Source: Pseudomonas fluorescens
Lineage (GTDB): Bacteria > Pseudomonadota > Gammaproteobacteria > Pseudomonadales > Pseudomonadaceae
Direction: 5' to 3'
Assembly (NCBI RefSeq): GCF_902497785.1
Contig: NZ_CABVHK010000016.1
Coordinates: forward strand, 1 to 64,000
Length of the DNA: 64,000 bases
The translations under genes and the position numbers were made by a program. This document shows positions 1-8,852 of the stretch, piece by piece. The notes below the pieces were generated by a model. It made no database searches, was not told the origin of the DNA, and worked only from the letters and a program-made list of their open reading frames with translations. Within the stretch, counting starts at the first letter, position 1. Each line of letters begins with the position of its first letter.

Positions 1-114
1 CGCGTGGGTGCCGTTTTGCAGGTGAAAGTCCACCAGTTTGCTCAGGCTGTCCCAGTCGAGACGACCTTGTGCATCCATGGGTGTGACCAGTGCCACCATA
101 CTGCCCGCAATCAT
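1..114 (-). CDS. dapA: 4-hydroxy-tetrahydrodipicolinate synthase, N-terminal part (cut by window edge)
   Basis: Only the first 38 codons are present; the gene runs off the left edge. The translation begins MIAGSMVALVTPMD, the usual start of DapA, which condenses pyruvate with aspartate semialdehyde in lysine and diaminopimelate synthesis. The catalytic lysine and tyrosine lie outside the window. It is divergent from gcvR, an order common in Pseudomonas, which supports the call. Confidence 0.85.
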   Translation of the reverse strand, partial: MIAGSMVALVTPMDAQGRLDWDSLSKLVDFHLQNGTHA

Positions 115-442
115 GCAACCGCTCCTGCCGGAAAAAGAGAGCCGTAATGGTACTGGCGCCAAGATGCTTGTACAAGCGAAGTACTGCGCTGCTGCCATTC
201 CCCTTGGCGCTGCTTTTCGCTACCCTTCAGACTTTGATCGGTACTGACACGCTCGCAAGCCGGGTTCCAGCCTCCATTTTCGGCATCACAAGCCCCGATC
301 CAGCGTTGCCACCCCTCGCTCTTGCCACACTGGAGCACGTTGCAACCTTCGGCTCGGGTTTTCTGAATTCGCATCCGCAGGCTCGCCCCCGGCAAAAAAA
401 GCCCGTAGAAGTATCGACCGCTCATCGCTTTAGGAATGCTGC
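115..442. promoter_or_regulatory. dapA-gcvR divergent intergenic region
   Basis: This 328-base gap must hold the promoters of dapA (leftward) and gcvR (rightward). The one clear element is a perfect 12-base palindrome, GCTTGTACAAGC, at 166-177. No RNA gene or convincing coding frame is seen. gcvR has an AGGA Shine-Dalgarno just before its start. Confidence 0.4.
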
Positions 443-1003
443 ATGTCCACCCCCACAGTTCGCGAACAATTCCTTGTCATCAGTGCCCTCGGCGCCAACC
501 CCATGGAGCTGACTAACGTCCTGTGCCGCGCCAGCCATGAAAACCGCTGCGCCGTGGTCACTTCTCGCCTGACCCGCCATGGCGAGTGCAGTGCGTTGAT
601 CCTTGAAATCTCCGGCAGCTGGGACGCCCTCGCGCGCCTGGAAGGCAGCTTGCCGAGCCTTGCCAAAAAGCACGCCTTCACGGTCAACGTGGTGCGCAGC
701 GCGGCGCTGGAAAACCGTCCACAGGCCTTGCCGTACGTGGCGTATGTCAGCTCGGCCTACCGCTCCGACATCATCAACGAGCTGTGCCAGTTCTTCATGG
801 ACCACAACGTCGAGCTGGAAAACCTGACCTGCGACACCTATCAGGCCCCGCAAACCGGCGGCACCATGCTTAACGCCACGTTCACCGTGACCTTGCCGGC
901 CGGCGTGCAAATCAGTTGGCTGCGCGATCAGTTCCTCGATTTCGCCGATGCGCTGAATCTGGATGCCCTGATCGAGCCGTGGCGCCCACAAAACCCAATG
1001 TAA
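443..1003 (+). CDS. gcvR: glycine cleavage system transcriptional repressor (tandem ACT protein)
   Basis: A 186-residue protein made of two ACT-like modules (about 8-85 and 95-175) and no DNA-binding domain. This is the layout of GcvR, which in enterobacteria binds GcvA to repress the glycine cleavage operon when glycine is low. The N-terminal FLVISALGANPMELTNVL stretch is the first ACT strand-helix. It is followed 10 bases later by bcp, the same pairing found across Pseudomonas. Whether it acts through GcvA here is not shown by the sequence. Confidence 0.8.
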   Translation: MSTPTVREQFLVISALGANPMELTNVLCRASHENRCAVVTSRLTRHGECSALILEISGSWDALARLEGSLPSLAKKHAFTVNVVRSAALENRPQALPYVAYVSSAYRSDIINELCQFFMDHNVELENLTCDTYQAPQTGGTMLNATFTVTLPAGVQISWLRDQFLDFADALNLDALIEPWRPQNPM

Positions 1004-1013
1004 GGAAGCTTTC

Positions 1014-1487
1014 ATGGCCGTTGCCATCGACCAACCGGTTGCCGACTTCGAAGCACCCGCCACCAATGGACAGACCGTCAGCCTCGCAGGCCTTAAAGGC
1101 AAGCAAGTGGTGATCTACTTCTATCCGAAGGACAGCACCCCGGGTTGCACGACTCAGGGCCAGGGCTTTCGCGATCAGCTTGACGCCTTTAAAGCGGCCA
1201 ACACCGAAGTGTTCGGTGTATCCCGCGACAGTTTGAAATCGCACGAAAACTTCAAGGCCAAGCAGGCGTTTACCTTCGAGCTGATCAGCGACAAGGAAGA
1301 AGCGCTGTGCCAGTTGTTCGATGTGATCAAGCTGAAGAAGCTGTATGGCAAGGAATACATGGGCGTTGATCGCAGCACGTTTTTGATCGACAAGCATGGC
1401 GTGCTGCGTCAGGAATGGCGTGGTGTGAAGGTGCCGGGGCATGTGGATGCGGTGTTGGCGGCGGCTGAGGCCCTGAACAAGGCCTGA
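1014..1487 (+). CDS. bcp: thioredoxin-dependent thiol peroxidase (BCP/PrxQ peroxiredoxin)
   Basis: A 157-residue peroxiredoxin that reduces hydroperoxides. The active-site motif STPGCTTQ places the peroxidatic cysteine at C45. The resolving cysteine that E. coli Bcp has five residues later is replaced here by glutamine (GCTTQGQG), so this is a 1-Cys form or uses another cysteine, for example the one in EEALCQLF near residue 100. An AGGAAG ribosome site lies 6 bases before the ATG. It is probably cotranscribed with gcvR and ends at a REP hairpin. Confidence 0.92.
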   Translation: MAVAIDQPVADFEAPATNGQTVSLAGLKGKQVVIYFYPKDSTPGCTTQGQGFRDQLDAFKAANTEVFGVSRDSLKSHENFKAKQAFTFELISDKEEALCQLFDVIKLKKLYGKEYMGVDRSTFLIDKHGVLRQEWRGVKVPGHVDAVLAAAEALNKA

Positions 1488-1493
1488 CTCAAG

Positions 1494-1567
1494 AAGATCG
1501 CAGCCTTCGGCAGCTCCTACAGGTTTTGGCGTACACCTGTAGGAGCTGCCGAAGGCTGCGATCTTTT
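1494..1567. repeat. REP doublet (family A, inverted pair)
   Basis: Two inverted copies of a REP unit (AAGATCGCAGCCTTCGGCAG and its complement) separated by a short loop, ending in a T run. It sits between convergent bcp and the PerM-family gene and could also act as a bidirectional terminator. The same unit recurs near 27.0, 46.2, 61.8 and 63.0 kb. Confidence 0.9.
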
Positions 1568-1581
1568 TTTGCGCCATCAAT

Positions 1582-2655
1582 TTAAAGCAATGGCGCCACC
1601 ACCGGCTCCTTGCGCGGCCACGCATCCAGCACCGCTTTGAACAGCGTCGCCAGCGGTATCGCAAAGAACACCCCCCAAAATCCCCACAACCCGCCAAACA
1701 ACAGCACCGCGCAGATGATTGCCACCGGGTGCAGGTTGACCGCTTCCGAGAACAGCAGCGGCACCAGCACGTTGCCATCCAGTGTCTGAATGATTCCGTA
1801 GACCGCCATCAAATAGATGAACTGATCGCTCCAGCCCCACTGGAACAGCGCAATCAGCAGCACCGGCACGGTCACCACCACCGCTCCGACATACGGCACT
1901 ACCACCGACACACCCACCAGCAACGCCAGCAGGGCCGCGTAGTTGAGCCCGAGAACGACAAACGCGATGTAGGTCACCCCGCCGCAGATGAAGATCTCGA
2001 TGACTTTGCCGCGAATATAATTGGCGATCTGGCGGTTCATTTCATGGGCCACACGGGTGATCAGCGCGCGCTCACGCGGTAGATAGCCACGCACCCACTG
2101 GCCAATCATCTCCCGGTCCTTGAGAAAGAAAAACACCAGGATCGGCACCAGCACCAGGTAAATCATGATGTTGACCAACAGCGGTAGACTCGATAGCGAG
2201 AACGTCAACGCCCACTGGCCAAACTTGCCGATTTCGCCCCGCGCCACTTCGATGGCCTGCAACACTTGCTCATCGGACACCAGGTGCGGGTAGCGCTCGG
2301 GCAACAGCAACAACAGCGATTGCCACTTGCCGAGCATGCCCGGCAGCTCGTTGAACAGCGTGATCAACTGATGCCAGAGCAACGGCACCACGACAATAAT
2401 GAACACCAGCAAAACGCCCATGAACAAGGCGAAGACCAGCCCTACCGCCACCCCGCCCGGCACACGCAGGCGTTCAAGCGTGACCACCAACCCCTGCATC
2501 AGATACGCCAGCACCATCCCGGCAAGCACCGGCGCGAGCATGCCGCCCAAAGTCAGCACCGCGGTGAACGCCAGAAACAGCAGAACCGCCAGCACCACTG
2601 CTTCTTCATCCGAGAAATAGCGCTGAATCCAGTCGCGTAAAACTTTGAACATCAA
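1582..2655 (-). CDS. AI-2E/PerM family membrane permease
   Basis: A 357-residue polytopic inner-membrane protein of the PerM/TqsA (former DUF20) family. Hydrophobic pairs lie near residues 20-60, a long segment at 65-95, and a cluster of helices in the C-terminal half. The family conserves glycine- and proline-rich loops in the C-terminal pore region, here around VVPYVGAVVVTVP and DGNVLVPLLFSE. Some relatives export autoinducer-2 or act as sodium/proton antiporters; the substrate here is unknown. The gene is convergent with bcp and lies downstream of tusA. Confidence 0.8.
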   Translation of the reverse strand: MMFKVLRDWIQRYFSDEEAVVLAVLLFLAFTAVLTLGGMLAPVLAGMVLAYLMQGLVVTLERLRVPGGVAVGLVFALFMGVLLVFIIVVVPLLWHQLITLFNELPGMLGKWQSLLLLLPERYPHLVSDEQVLQAIEVARGEIGKFGQWALTFSLSSLPLLVNIMIYLVLVPILVFFFLKDREMIGQWVRGYLPRERALITRVAHEMNRQIANYIRGKVIEIFICGGVTYIAFVVLGLNYAALLALLVGVSVVVPYVGAVVVTVPVLLIALFQWGWSDQFIYLMAVYGIIQTLDGNVLVPLLFSEAVNLHPVAIICAVLLFGGLWGFWGVFFAIPLATLFKAVLDAWPRKEPVVAPLL

Positions 2656-2683
2656 TAATCCTTAGAAACGAACGCAGCAGTTT

Positions 2684-2923
2684 TCAGGCTTTTTTCAACC
2701 AGTAGCGGTAAACGCCCGCTTCATCTTCTTCGCGAAGCAGCGTATGACCGGCTAACCGGGCAAAGGTGCGGAAGTCGCGCTGCGAGCCCGCATCGGTGGC
2801 GATCACCTTGAGCACCGCGCCGCTGGCCATGCGATTGAGTTCGAGCTTGGCCTTGAGCAACGGCAACGGACAATTCAGGCCGCTGGCGTCCAGTTCGGCG
2901 TCATGGGCTACAGTGTCAGTCAT
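2684..2923 (-). CDS. tusA: sulfur carrier protein TusA family
   Basis: A 79-residue protein of the TusA/SirA fold. The CPLPLLK motif gives the sulfur-carrying cysteine at residue 18. TusA accepts persulfide sulfur from a cysteine desulfurase and feeds tRNA 2-thiouridine synthesis and other sulfur relays. The length is typical. It is divergent from the M48 protease gene and 28 bases upstream of the PerM-family gene on the same strand, so the two may be cotranscribed. Confidence 0.88.
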   Translation of the reverse strand: MTDTVAHDAELDASGLNCPLPLLKAKLELNRMASGAVLKVIATDAGSQRDFRTFARLAGHTLLREEDEAGVYRYWLKKA

Positions 2924-3021
2924 TGCGTTACTCCGGGTCAGGTGGTCGAGCGGCTTAGAATATCTGGTCCGAAGCGTACTGTCCGGCTACAGTAAGGTCT
3001 TTGTCGACTAAGGCTTTGTGC

Positions 3022-4455
3022 ATGACTTTTTTGCGCCCTACCCTGCTGACGCTCGCTTGCCTGCTCGCCTCACCGGGCTTCGCTGACGACTTGCCGTCAC
3101 TCGGCGACGCCAGTTCTGCCATTGTCTCGCCACAACAGGAATACCAGTTGGGTCGCGCCTGGCTGGCGCTGCTGCGCAGCCAGGTTTCCCAGCTCAACGA
3201 CCCGCAGCTCAAGGATTATGTCGAATCCAGTGTCTATCGGCTGGTGGAAACCAGCCAGGTCAACGACCGGCGCCTGGAATTCATCCTGATCAACAGCCCG
3301 CAACTCAACGCCTTTGCGGCGCCGGGCGGGATTGTCGGGGTCAACGGCGGTTTATTCCTCAATGCGCAGACCGAGGGTGAATATGCCTCGGTACTCGCTC
3401 ACGAATTGGCTCACTTGTCGCAGCGTCACTTTGCCCGTGGCGTAGAAGCGCAGCAACGCATGCAGGTGCCGATGATGGCCGCACTGCTGGCGGGGATCGT
3501 GATTGCCGCCGCCGGCGCCGGCGATGCCGGAATCGCGGCCATTGCGGGTACGCAGGCAGCGGCGATTCAGGAACAACGACGTTTTTCGCGCCAGAACGAA
3601 CAGGAAGCCGACCGTATCGGCATTCTCAATCTGGAAAAAGCCGGTTACGACCCGCGCTCGATGCCGACCATGTTCGAGCGACTGGCCCGGCAATACCGCT
3701 TCGATGCCAAGCCACCGGAATTTCTGTTGACTCACCCGGTGACCGAATCGCGGATCGCCGACACGCGCAACCGTGCCGAGCAAGCCAAAGCGGGCGGCAT
3801 CGAAGACACCATGCGTTACCAGCTGATTCGTGCGCGGGTTCAGCTGATTTACGAAGAAACCCCCGGCCTGGGCGCCAAGCGCTTCCGGGCTCAACTGGAT
3901 GAAAACCCGAAAAACGACGTTGCCCGTTATGGCCTGGCAATCGCCCAGATCAAGGGCGGGCAGTTGAACGAAGCGCGGGAAAACCTCAAGGCACTGCTGG
4001 CGAAGTCGCCTAACGAGATCATTTACAACCTGGCACAGGTCGATCTGGACATCACCAACAATCGTCTGCCCGATGCACAAACCCGGGTGGACCGGATGCT
4101 GACTCAGTACCCGGGTAACTATCCGTTGAATCAAGTGCGCGTCGATCTGCTGCTCAAGCAGAACCGGGCGCCTGAGGCGGAGAAAGCGCTGGAGAGCTTG
4201 CTCAAGAGCCGCCCGGATGACCCTGACGTCTGGTACATGGTGGCGGAAACCCGAGGCCTGTCTGGCAACATCATCGGCCTGCATCAGGCACGCGCCGAGT
4301 ACTTTGCGCTGGTCGGCGACTACCGCCAGGCCATTCAGCAACTGGACTTTGCCAAGCGCAAGGCCGGCACCAACTTCCCGCTGTCATCGCGCATCGACGC
4401 TCGTCAACGGGAGCTGATGGAGCAGGAGCGCATGGTCAAGGACATGATGGGCTGA
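3022..4455 (+). CDS. bepA: M48 family metalloprotease with TPR domain (BepA/YfgC-like)
   Basis: A 477-residue periplasmic zinc protease and chaperone. It has a signal peptide at about 1-22 (cleavage after PGFA), the M48 zinc site HELAHLSQRH (H127, E128, H131) and a third ligand in EQEADRIG. TPR repeats fill the C-terminal half (about 280-470). BepA in E. coli helps LptD assembly and degrades stalled outer-membrane proteins; the same role is inferred. I place the start at the ATG at 3022, which begins the signal peptide; an in-frame TTG at 3001 adds seven unlikely residues. Confidence 0.85.
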   Translation: MTFLRPTLLTLACLLASPGFADDLPSLGDASSAIVSPQQEYQLGRAWLALLRSQVSQLNDPQLKDYVESSVYRLVETSQVNDRRLEFILINSPQLNAFAAPGGIVGVNGGLFLNAQTEGEYASVLAHELAHLSQRHFARGVEAQQRMQVPMMAALLAGIVIAAAGAGDAGIAAIAGTQAAAIQEQRRFSRQNEQEADRIGILNLEKAGYDPRSMPTMFERLARQYRFDAKPPEFLLTHPVTESRIADTRNRAEQAKAGGIEDTMRYQLIRARVQLIYEETPGLGAKRFRAQLDENPKNDVARYGLAIAQIKGGQLNEARENLKALLAKSPNEIIYNLAQVDLDITNNRLPDAQTRVDRMLTQYPGNYPLNQVRVDLLLKQNRAPEAEKALESLLKSRPDDPDVWYMVAETRGLSGNIIGLHQARAEYFALVGDYRQAIQQLDFAKRKAGTNFPLSSRIDARQRELMEQERMVKDMMG

Positions 4456-4469
4456 GACTTTTCACCACG

Positions 4470-4504
4470 CACAAAAAAACCGCCTCTTTCGAGGCGGTTT
4501 TTTC
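4470..4504. terminator. intrinsic terminator between convergent genes
   Basis: AAAAAACCGCCTC, loop TTTC, then GAGGCGGTTTTTT. The hairpin has A and T runs on both sides, so it can end transcription of both the M48 protease gene and mucD. Confidence 0.92.
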
Positions 4505-4521
4505 ATTCAGCAACAACCGGC

Positions 4522-5949
4522 TTATTCAGCCAGCTTGAACGTGATGAAGCTGGCGCGATTCTGACGCAGAACCCGCATCGACACCGAGCGGTTCTTCGGC
4601 AGCGCCTTGGCGATTTCAGCAAACTCTTTGCTGTCGTTGATCGCCTGGTTATTCAGGTGAGTGATCACATCGTTTGGCTGCAAGCCAATCAGCGAGGCAG
4701 GACCGTCCTGAACTTCCTTGATCACCACACCACCTTTCAGGTCGTAGGTTTTCTTTTGTTCAGCGGTCAGATCGGCAACAGCAACGCCCAGACGATTGCT
4801 ATTGGTTTCAGCACCGGACTTCAGACTCGAAACCAGCTCTTTCCCTTCGTCCGGAATTGCGCCAACCGTCAGCTCGACATTCTTGCGTTTGCCCTCACGG
4901 ATCACCTCAAGGTTGGCCTTCGCGCCTTCTTTAAGGGCGCCTACCAAGTGCGGCAGATCAGCCGACATGACGATCGGTTGACCGTTCATGCTCAGTATCA
5001 CGTCACCGACTTGCAGGCCACCCTTGGCGGCCGGGCCGTCGTCCTGGATTTGAGCGACCAATGCACCGGCTGGCTTCTCAAGACCGAACGACTCGGCCAG
5101 GTCCTTGTTCACTTCCTGAATGACTACACCCAACCAGCCACGGCTTACTTTGCCGCCGCTTTTCAGCTGATTGGAAACGTCCATGGCCACGTCGATAGGA
5201 ATCGCGAACGACACCCCCATGAAGCCACCGGAGCGAGTGTAGATCTGTGAGTTGATGCCTACGACCTCGCCCGCGAGGTTGAACAACGGGCCACCGGAGT
5301 TACCCGGATTGATCGGCACGTCAGTCTGGATGAACGGCACATAGTTTTCGTTCGGCAGACTGCGACCGATGGCGCTGACGATGCCCTGGGTTACCGTATG
5401 GTCGAAACCGAAGGGGGAGCCGATGGCCACGACCCATTGCCCGGCCTTCAGGTCCTGGGATTTGCCAAGCTTCAGGACGGGCAGATCCTTGCCCTCGATT
5501 TTCAGCAAAGCCACGTCGGAACGGGGATCGGTGCCGACCAGTTTGGCTTTCAGCTCACTGCGGTCAGCGAGACGAACGAGGATTTCGTCGGCATCGGCGA
5601 TCACATGGTTGTTGGTGAGGATGTAGCCGTCAGAGGAGATGATGAAACCTGAACCCAGCGACTGGGCTTCTCGCTGACGATCACCGCGTGGCGTACGCGG
5701 TTGTTGCGGCATGCCACGCTCGAAGAACTCGCGCAGCATGGGCGGTAACCCTTCGAGGTCGGGCATCTGCTCGTTTACTCTGCGATCCGGCAGTTTCTGC
5801 GTGGTGCTGATGTTCACCACCGCAGGCGACGCCTGTTCAACCAGTTGGGTAAAGTCAGGCAACTCGACTGCTTGTGCAGCGACCGCCTGACCGAGCACCA
5901 GCACGGTGGCAAAAATGGAAAGGTAAGACTTCAAGCGTGGTATCGACAT
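4522..5949 (-). CDS. mucD: DegP/HtrA-type periplasmic serine protease MucD
   Basis: A 475-residue periplasmic protease and chaperone. It has a signal peptide (about 1-27, ending VAAQA), a trypsin-like domain with triad H115, D145 and S218 (NPGNSGGP), and two PDZ domains (about 260-345 and 375-470). In P. aeruginosa MucD clears misfolded envelope proteins and dampens AlgU activity. The start at 5949 begins a clean signal peptide; an upstream in-frame ATG at 6039 would add 30 non-secretory residues. The gene follows mucB directly; no mucC lies between. Confidence 0.93.
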   Translation of the reverse strand: MSIPRLKSYLSIFATVLVLGQAVAAQAVELPDFTQLVEQASPAVVNISTTQKLPDRRVNEQMPDLEGLPPMLREFFERGMPQQPRTPRGDRQREAQSLGSGFIISSDGYILTNNHVIADADEILVRLADRSELKAKLVGTDPRSDVALLKIEGKDLPVLKLGKSQDLKAGQWVVAIGSPFGFDHTVTQGIVSAIGRSLPNENYVPFIQTDVPINPGNSGGPLFNLAGEVVGINSQIYTRSGGFMGVSFAIPIDVAMDVSNQLKSGGKVSRGWLGVVIQEVNKDLAESFGLEKPAGALVAQIQDDGPAAKGGLQVGDVILSMNGQPIVMSADLPHLVGALKEGAKANLEVIREGKRKNVELTVGAIPDEGKELVSSLKSGAETNSNRLGVAVADLTAEQKKTYDLKGGVVIKEVQDGPASLIGLQPNDVITHLNNQAINDSKEFAEIAKALPKNRSVSMRVLRQNRASFITFKLAE

Positions 5950-6021
5950 ACGGCTCCCGTTACGACGAGCATGGTTAAGCGATATGGAGCAAGGAACACC
6001 GGGAACAATACGCCGGTATTT

Positions 6022-6064
6022 TTGTTCCGGGAACAACAAACAAGGCCAGAGCCGAGGGGCTCTG
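6022..6064 (-). promoter_or_regulatory. palindromes in the mucB-mucD gap
   Basis: Upstream of mucD lie a perfect 15-base palindrome TTGTTCCGGGAACAA (6022-6036) and a hairpin CAGAGCC-GAGG-GGCTCTG (6047-6064). A further GGGAACAA copy lies at 6001-6008. The hairpin, read leftward, is followed by a T-rich stretch and could attenuate read-through from mucB. The palindrome could be an operator. Functions are inferred only. Confidence 0.4.
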
Positions 6065-6130
6065 ACCTATAAAAAATTTCAGGGAGGATTGCAAACTGAA
6101 ATGCTCACCAAACATTTCGATGGCAGCTCA

Positions 6131-7087
6131 CTACTGGGTGGCAGTGGCATCGGTGCGCATGGACAGCGCAATCCGTTCCGCGGTACCGGCAGGAATTTCA
6201 CCGACCACGGTAACCATCATCTCGCCTTGCGGCGTTGTCAGGCGGCGAGACACAGCGACTGTCGGCCCCAGCTGAGTGCGGGTATCGGTCACGGCCGCCC
6301 CATTCAACGGTTCGAGGAACACCGAGAACCGGGCCAGGCCATCGTCGTACATCAGACTGTTGATTTGGGTTTTGGTCCCGGGGTCCTTGCGCGATGAGCT
6401 GCTGGTCAGCTCAAAACCTGCAGGCAACCAGTCCGAATGCCAGGTTTGCGCGGTTTTGACGGCTGTGGCTTTATTGCTGTCGAGGGCGACGGCCTTGCAA
6501 TCAGCGCCCGGCTGCAAATCACTGTCGGAGGGGGCACGGGAGGTGTCCAGCTGAGTGAACTGAAAGCGTTCCAGCAACTGCCCTTTATCATTCAGGAGCA
6601 ATGATTTAAGTGGCAAGCCGGTTTCTTTGTCCAGATGCAGCTCGAAGCCGTATCGATGTTGATCGCGGGGCGTCAGTGAAACAATAACCGCCGCACGCCC
6701 GGCCACACGCGACTTGCCGATGACGGCAAGGTCGTACCAATTCTTCAGCTTTTGTGGATCGAGTACCCGGGCAGCGGAATTGGGGGAATCCCCCAGTCCT
6801 GCAATCAGGGTGCCGCTGACGCATTGAGTGTGTCCATCAATGCGCACGACTTCCTGCGCAGAGCCATCGAGCTGGAGCAAACGCTCGCGGACTTTGCCAT
6901 CCTGGACACGATGCCAGATGTTGTGGGTAGAAAAGCTGCCGTTACGCTCGTAGACGAAAGTACCGTGAAAGCTTTGCTGTTGCTCGGCCTGGCCAAGACG
7001 GGTCAACCAGTCCTGGGCTTCATCGGCATGGGCTGGAACAACAAACCAGCCACCGAGCAGAAGCGTAAGTAGAGGGATGGCGCGCAT
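6131..7087 (-). CDS. mucB: sigma factor AlgU regulatory protein MucB (RseB homologue)
   Basis: A 318-residue periplasmic protein with a signal peptide (about 1-21, ending PAHA). It has an N-terminal LolA/LppX-like lipid-sensing domain and a smaller C-terminal domain, as in RseB. MucB binds the periplasmic part of MucA and protects it from AlgW cleavage until envelope stress is sensed. It starts 8 bases after mucA on the minus strand, so it is cotranscribed with it. Confidence 0.93.
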   Translation of the reverse strand: MRAIPLLTLLLGGWFVVPAHADEAQDWLTRLGQAEQQQSFHGTFVYERNGSFSTHNIWHRVQDGKVRERLLQLDGSAQEVVRIDGHTQCVSGTLIAGLGDSPNSAARVLDPQKLKNWYDLAVIGKSRVAGRAAVIVSLTPRDQHRYGFELHLDKETGLPLKSLLLNDKGQLLERFQFTQLDTSRAPSDSDLQPGADCKAVALDSNKATAVKTAQTWHSDWLPAGFELTSSSSRKDPGTKTQINSLMYDDGLARFSVFLEPLNGAAVTDTRTQLGPTVAVSRRLTTPQGEMMVTVVGEIPAGTAERIALSMRTDATATQ

Positions 7088-7095
7088 GGTCCTCC

Positions 7096-7683
7096 TTAGC
7101 GGTTTTCCAGGCTTGCTGCACGAGCGTAAGGCAGAGCGCTCTCAGTACCTTTCAATGCAGCCTGTTGAGCATGTTGGCGCAAGTAACCTGGCAGACGCTG
7201 ATCGTGCCAGCCTGGCTGACCTTGCAGTACGCCATTGGCCATAGGGCCAGTAGCTTCCGAACTCTCACTATAGCCTGCCAATACAGCGGGGCCTTTAACC
7301 TGAGGAACGGCCAGACCTGGTTGGGTCGATTGCTGAGCCAGCTCGACGCCGGCGATTTCGTCCTGGTTGTAGAGACGAACACCTGCCAGTACGGCGACGG
7401 TAACCGACGCTGCGACGGCCAGACGACCCAGGCTGCGCCATGGACCACGGGAGGCTTTTGCTGGCACGGCTTCTTCAGCCAGTGCAGCCGAAACTGCCGC
7501 CGCAATATCCAGGCGTGGAAGCAGCAAATCCTTGTGCATTACTGCCCGAGCGATTTGATAACGAGCCCATGTTTCACGGGTTTCAACATCGTCAAAGGCA
7601 TTCAGTACCCGACGCAATTCCAGTTCGTCCGCTTCGTTATCCATCACTGCGGACAGCGATTCCTGCAGGGCTTCACGACTCAT
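7096..7683 (-). CDS. mucA: anti-sigma factor MucA
   Basis: A 195-residue single-pass inner-membrane anti-sigma factor (RseA family). The N-terminal cytoplasmic domain (MSREALQESLSAVMDNEAD, about 1-80) holds AlgU, a transmembrane helix lies near 85-105, and a periplasmic tail is bound by MucB. The frame is complete, with no truncation of the mucoid mutant type. It is located between algU and mucB in the conserved stress operon. Confidence 0.94.
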   Translation of the reverse strand: MSREALQESLSAVMDNEADELELRRVLNAFDDVETRETWARYQIARAVMHKDLLLPRLDIAAAVSAALAEEAVPAKASRGPWRSLGRLAVAASVTVAVLAGVRLYNQDEIAGVELAQQSTQPGLAVPQVKGPAVLAGYSESSEATGPMANGVLQGQPGWHDQRLPGYLRQHAQQAALKGTESALPYARAASLENR

Positions 7684-7713
7684 GGCGTTCCTCTCTTGGC
7701 TATCGCCGCTGTC

Positions 7714-8295
7714 TCAGTTTTCCTGCAACAACGGCTGCAGGGCTTTATCGATGGCCTCCCGAGCGCGGAAAATCCGGGAGCGCACGGTACCCACCGGACA
7801 TTGCATGACGGCTGCAATGTCCTCGTAACTCAGACCGTCGAATTCACGTAAAGTTAAAGCCGTACGCAAATCTTCTGGCAGTTGCTGAATGGTTCGATGG
7901 ACGGTGCCTTCGATCTCATCCCGCAGCAATGCGCGTTCTGGCGACTCGAGATCCTTGAGGCCATGATCGCCATCGTAGAACTCTGCATCTTCGGAACTGA
8001 CATCGCTATCCGGCGGCCGGCGGCCGCGTGAAACCAGATAGTTTTTCGCCGTGTTAATGGCGATGCGGTAAAGCCACGTATAAAACGCGCTGTCTCCGCG
8101 AAAATTTCCAAGTGCACGGTACGCCTTGATAAAGGCTTCCTGCGCCACATCCTGGGCTTCATGGGTGTCGTGCACAAAACGCACGATCAACCCGAGAATT
8201 TTGTGCTGGTATTTCAGCACTAGCAGATCAAAAGCTCGCTTGTCGCCGCGTTGAACGCGTTCGACCAGCTGCTGATCCTCTTCCTGGGTTAGCAT
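7714..8295 (-). CDS. algU: RNA polymerase ECF sigma factor AlgU (RpoE/SigE)
   Basis: A 193-residue ECF sigma factor starting MLTQEEDQQLVERVQRGDKRAF. Region 2 (about 25-90, with DVAQEAFIKAYRALGNFRG) reads the -10 element, and region 4 (about 130-185, DGLSYEDIAAVMQCPVGTVRSRI) reads the -35. It directs the envelope-stress and alginate regulon and is restrained by MucA. An in-frame upstream ATG at 8352 is rejected because the standard start at 8295 gives the family length and lies downstream of an AlgU-type promoter. Confidence 0.96.
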   Translation of the reverse strand: MLTQEEDQQLVERVQRGDKRAFDLLVLKYQHKILGLIVRFVHDTHEAQDVAQEAFIKAYRALGNFRGDSAFYTWLYRIAINTAKNYLVSRGRRPPDSDVSSEDAEFYDGDHGLKDLESPERALLRDEIEGTVHRTIQQLPEDLRTALTLREFDGLSYEDIAAVMQCPVGTVRSRIFRAREAIDKALQPLLQEN

Positions 8296-8354
8296 GAACT
8301 CTCCTCGATAAGCTCGGAGGAAGCTTGCATAACTAAACGACCAGACTTGCAAAC

Positions 8355-8381
8355 ATAGACTCGGGCTTTTCGCAAAAGTTC
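8355..8381 (-). promoter_or_regulatory. AlgU-dependent promoter of the algU operon
   Basis: Reading leftward: GAACTT (8381-8376), 16 bases, then TCTAT (8359-8355). This matches the AlgU/RpoE consensus GAACTT-N16-TCtga and closely resembles the autoregulated algU promoter of P. aeruginosa. It lies about 60 bases before the algU start. Confidence 0.85.
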
Positions 8382-8852
8382 TCCCCCTCCAAGCAAGTTT
8401 CCTGCGGGCTCTGATTTGGCACGCACGAAAAGCGCAGCTCGGGTTAACCCGGCTGCGCGAATAATCTTGTCATCGGATTCGCCGGCATGGATCAAACCGC
8501 AATCCCGCATTGAAGCCGACACTGTCCCTTGAATCAGGCAACGGTCTATTGATCTTGGGCCTTTGGCAAAAGTTCCATATATTTATAGCCGCCCCAGCCC
8601 GACATTGTGCAACCGTGTACGGAAAACGACTGTTACATCCACGATACAGTCGCGTTGTCGCCGAACCTGCGGAAAAACCATCCGACGAAGCGTCAGGTTT
8701 TTTCCGTCACTGTAGTTTCACAATGCCATGTGAGCACGGCTATTGTGCCGCTCCCCCCCTCTATATACTAGTGGGCTGTGTGCCTGCCTTGACTCGCCGT
8801 TACAGGAGTCAGGCGCCCACCCCGACCCGGGTCGCTTTGAGCGGAATCTGAA
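8382..8852. other. algU-nadB divergent intergenic region
   Basis: About 470 bases without a gene, holding the distal algU promoter region and the nadB promoter. A short hairpin with flanking A and T runs (about 8672-8703, AAAAACC...GGTTTTTT) is visible. No coding frame with a family match is seen. Confidence 0.4.

Noticed and set aside
5950..6130. A mucC gene between mucB and mucD
   Set aside because: The gap is only 181 bases and has no suitable frame.
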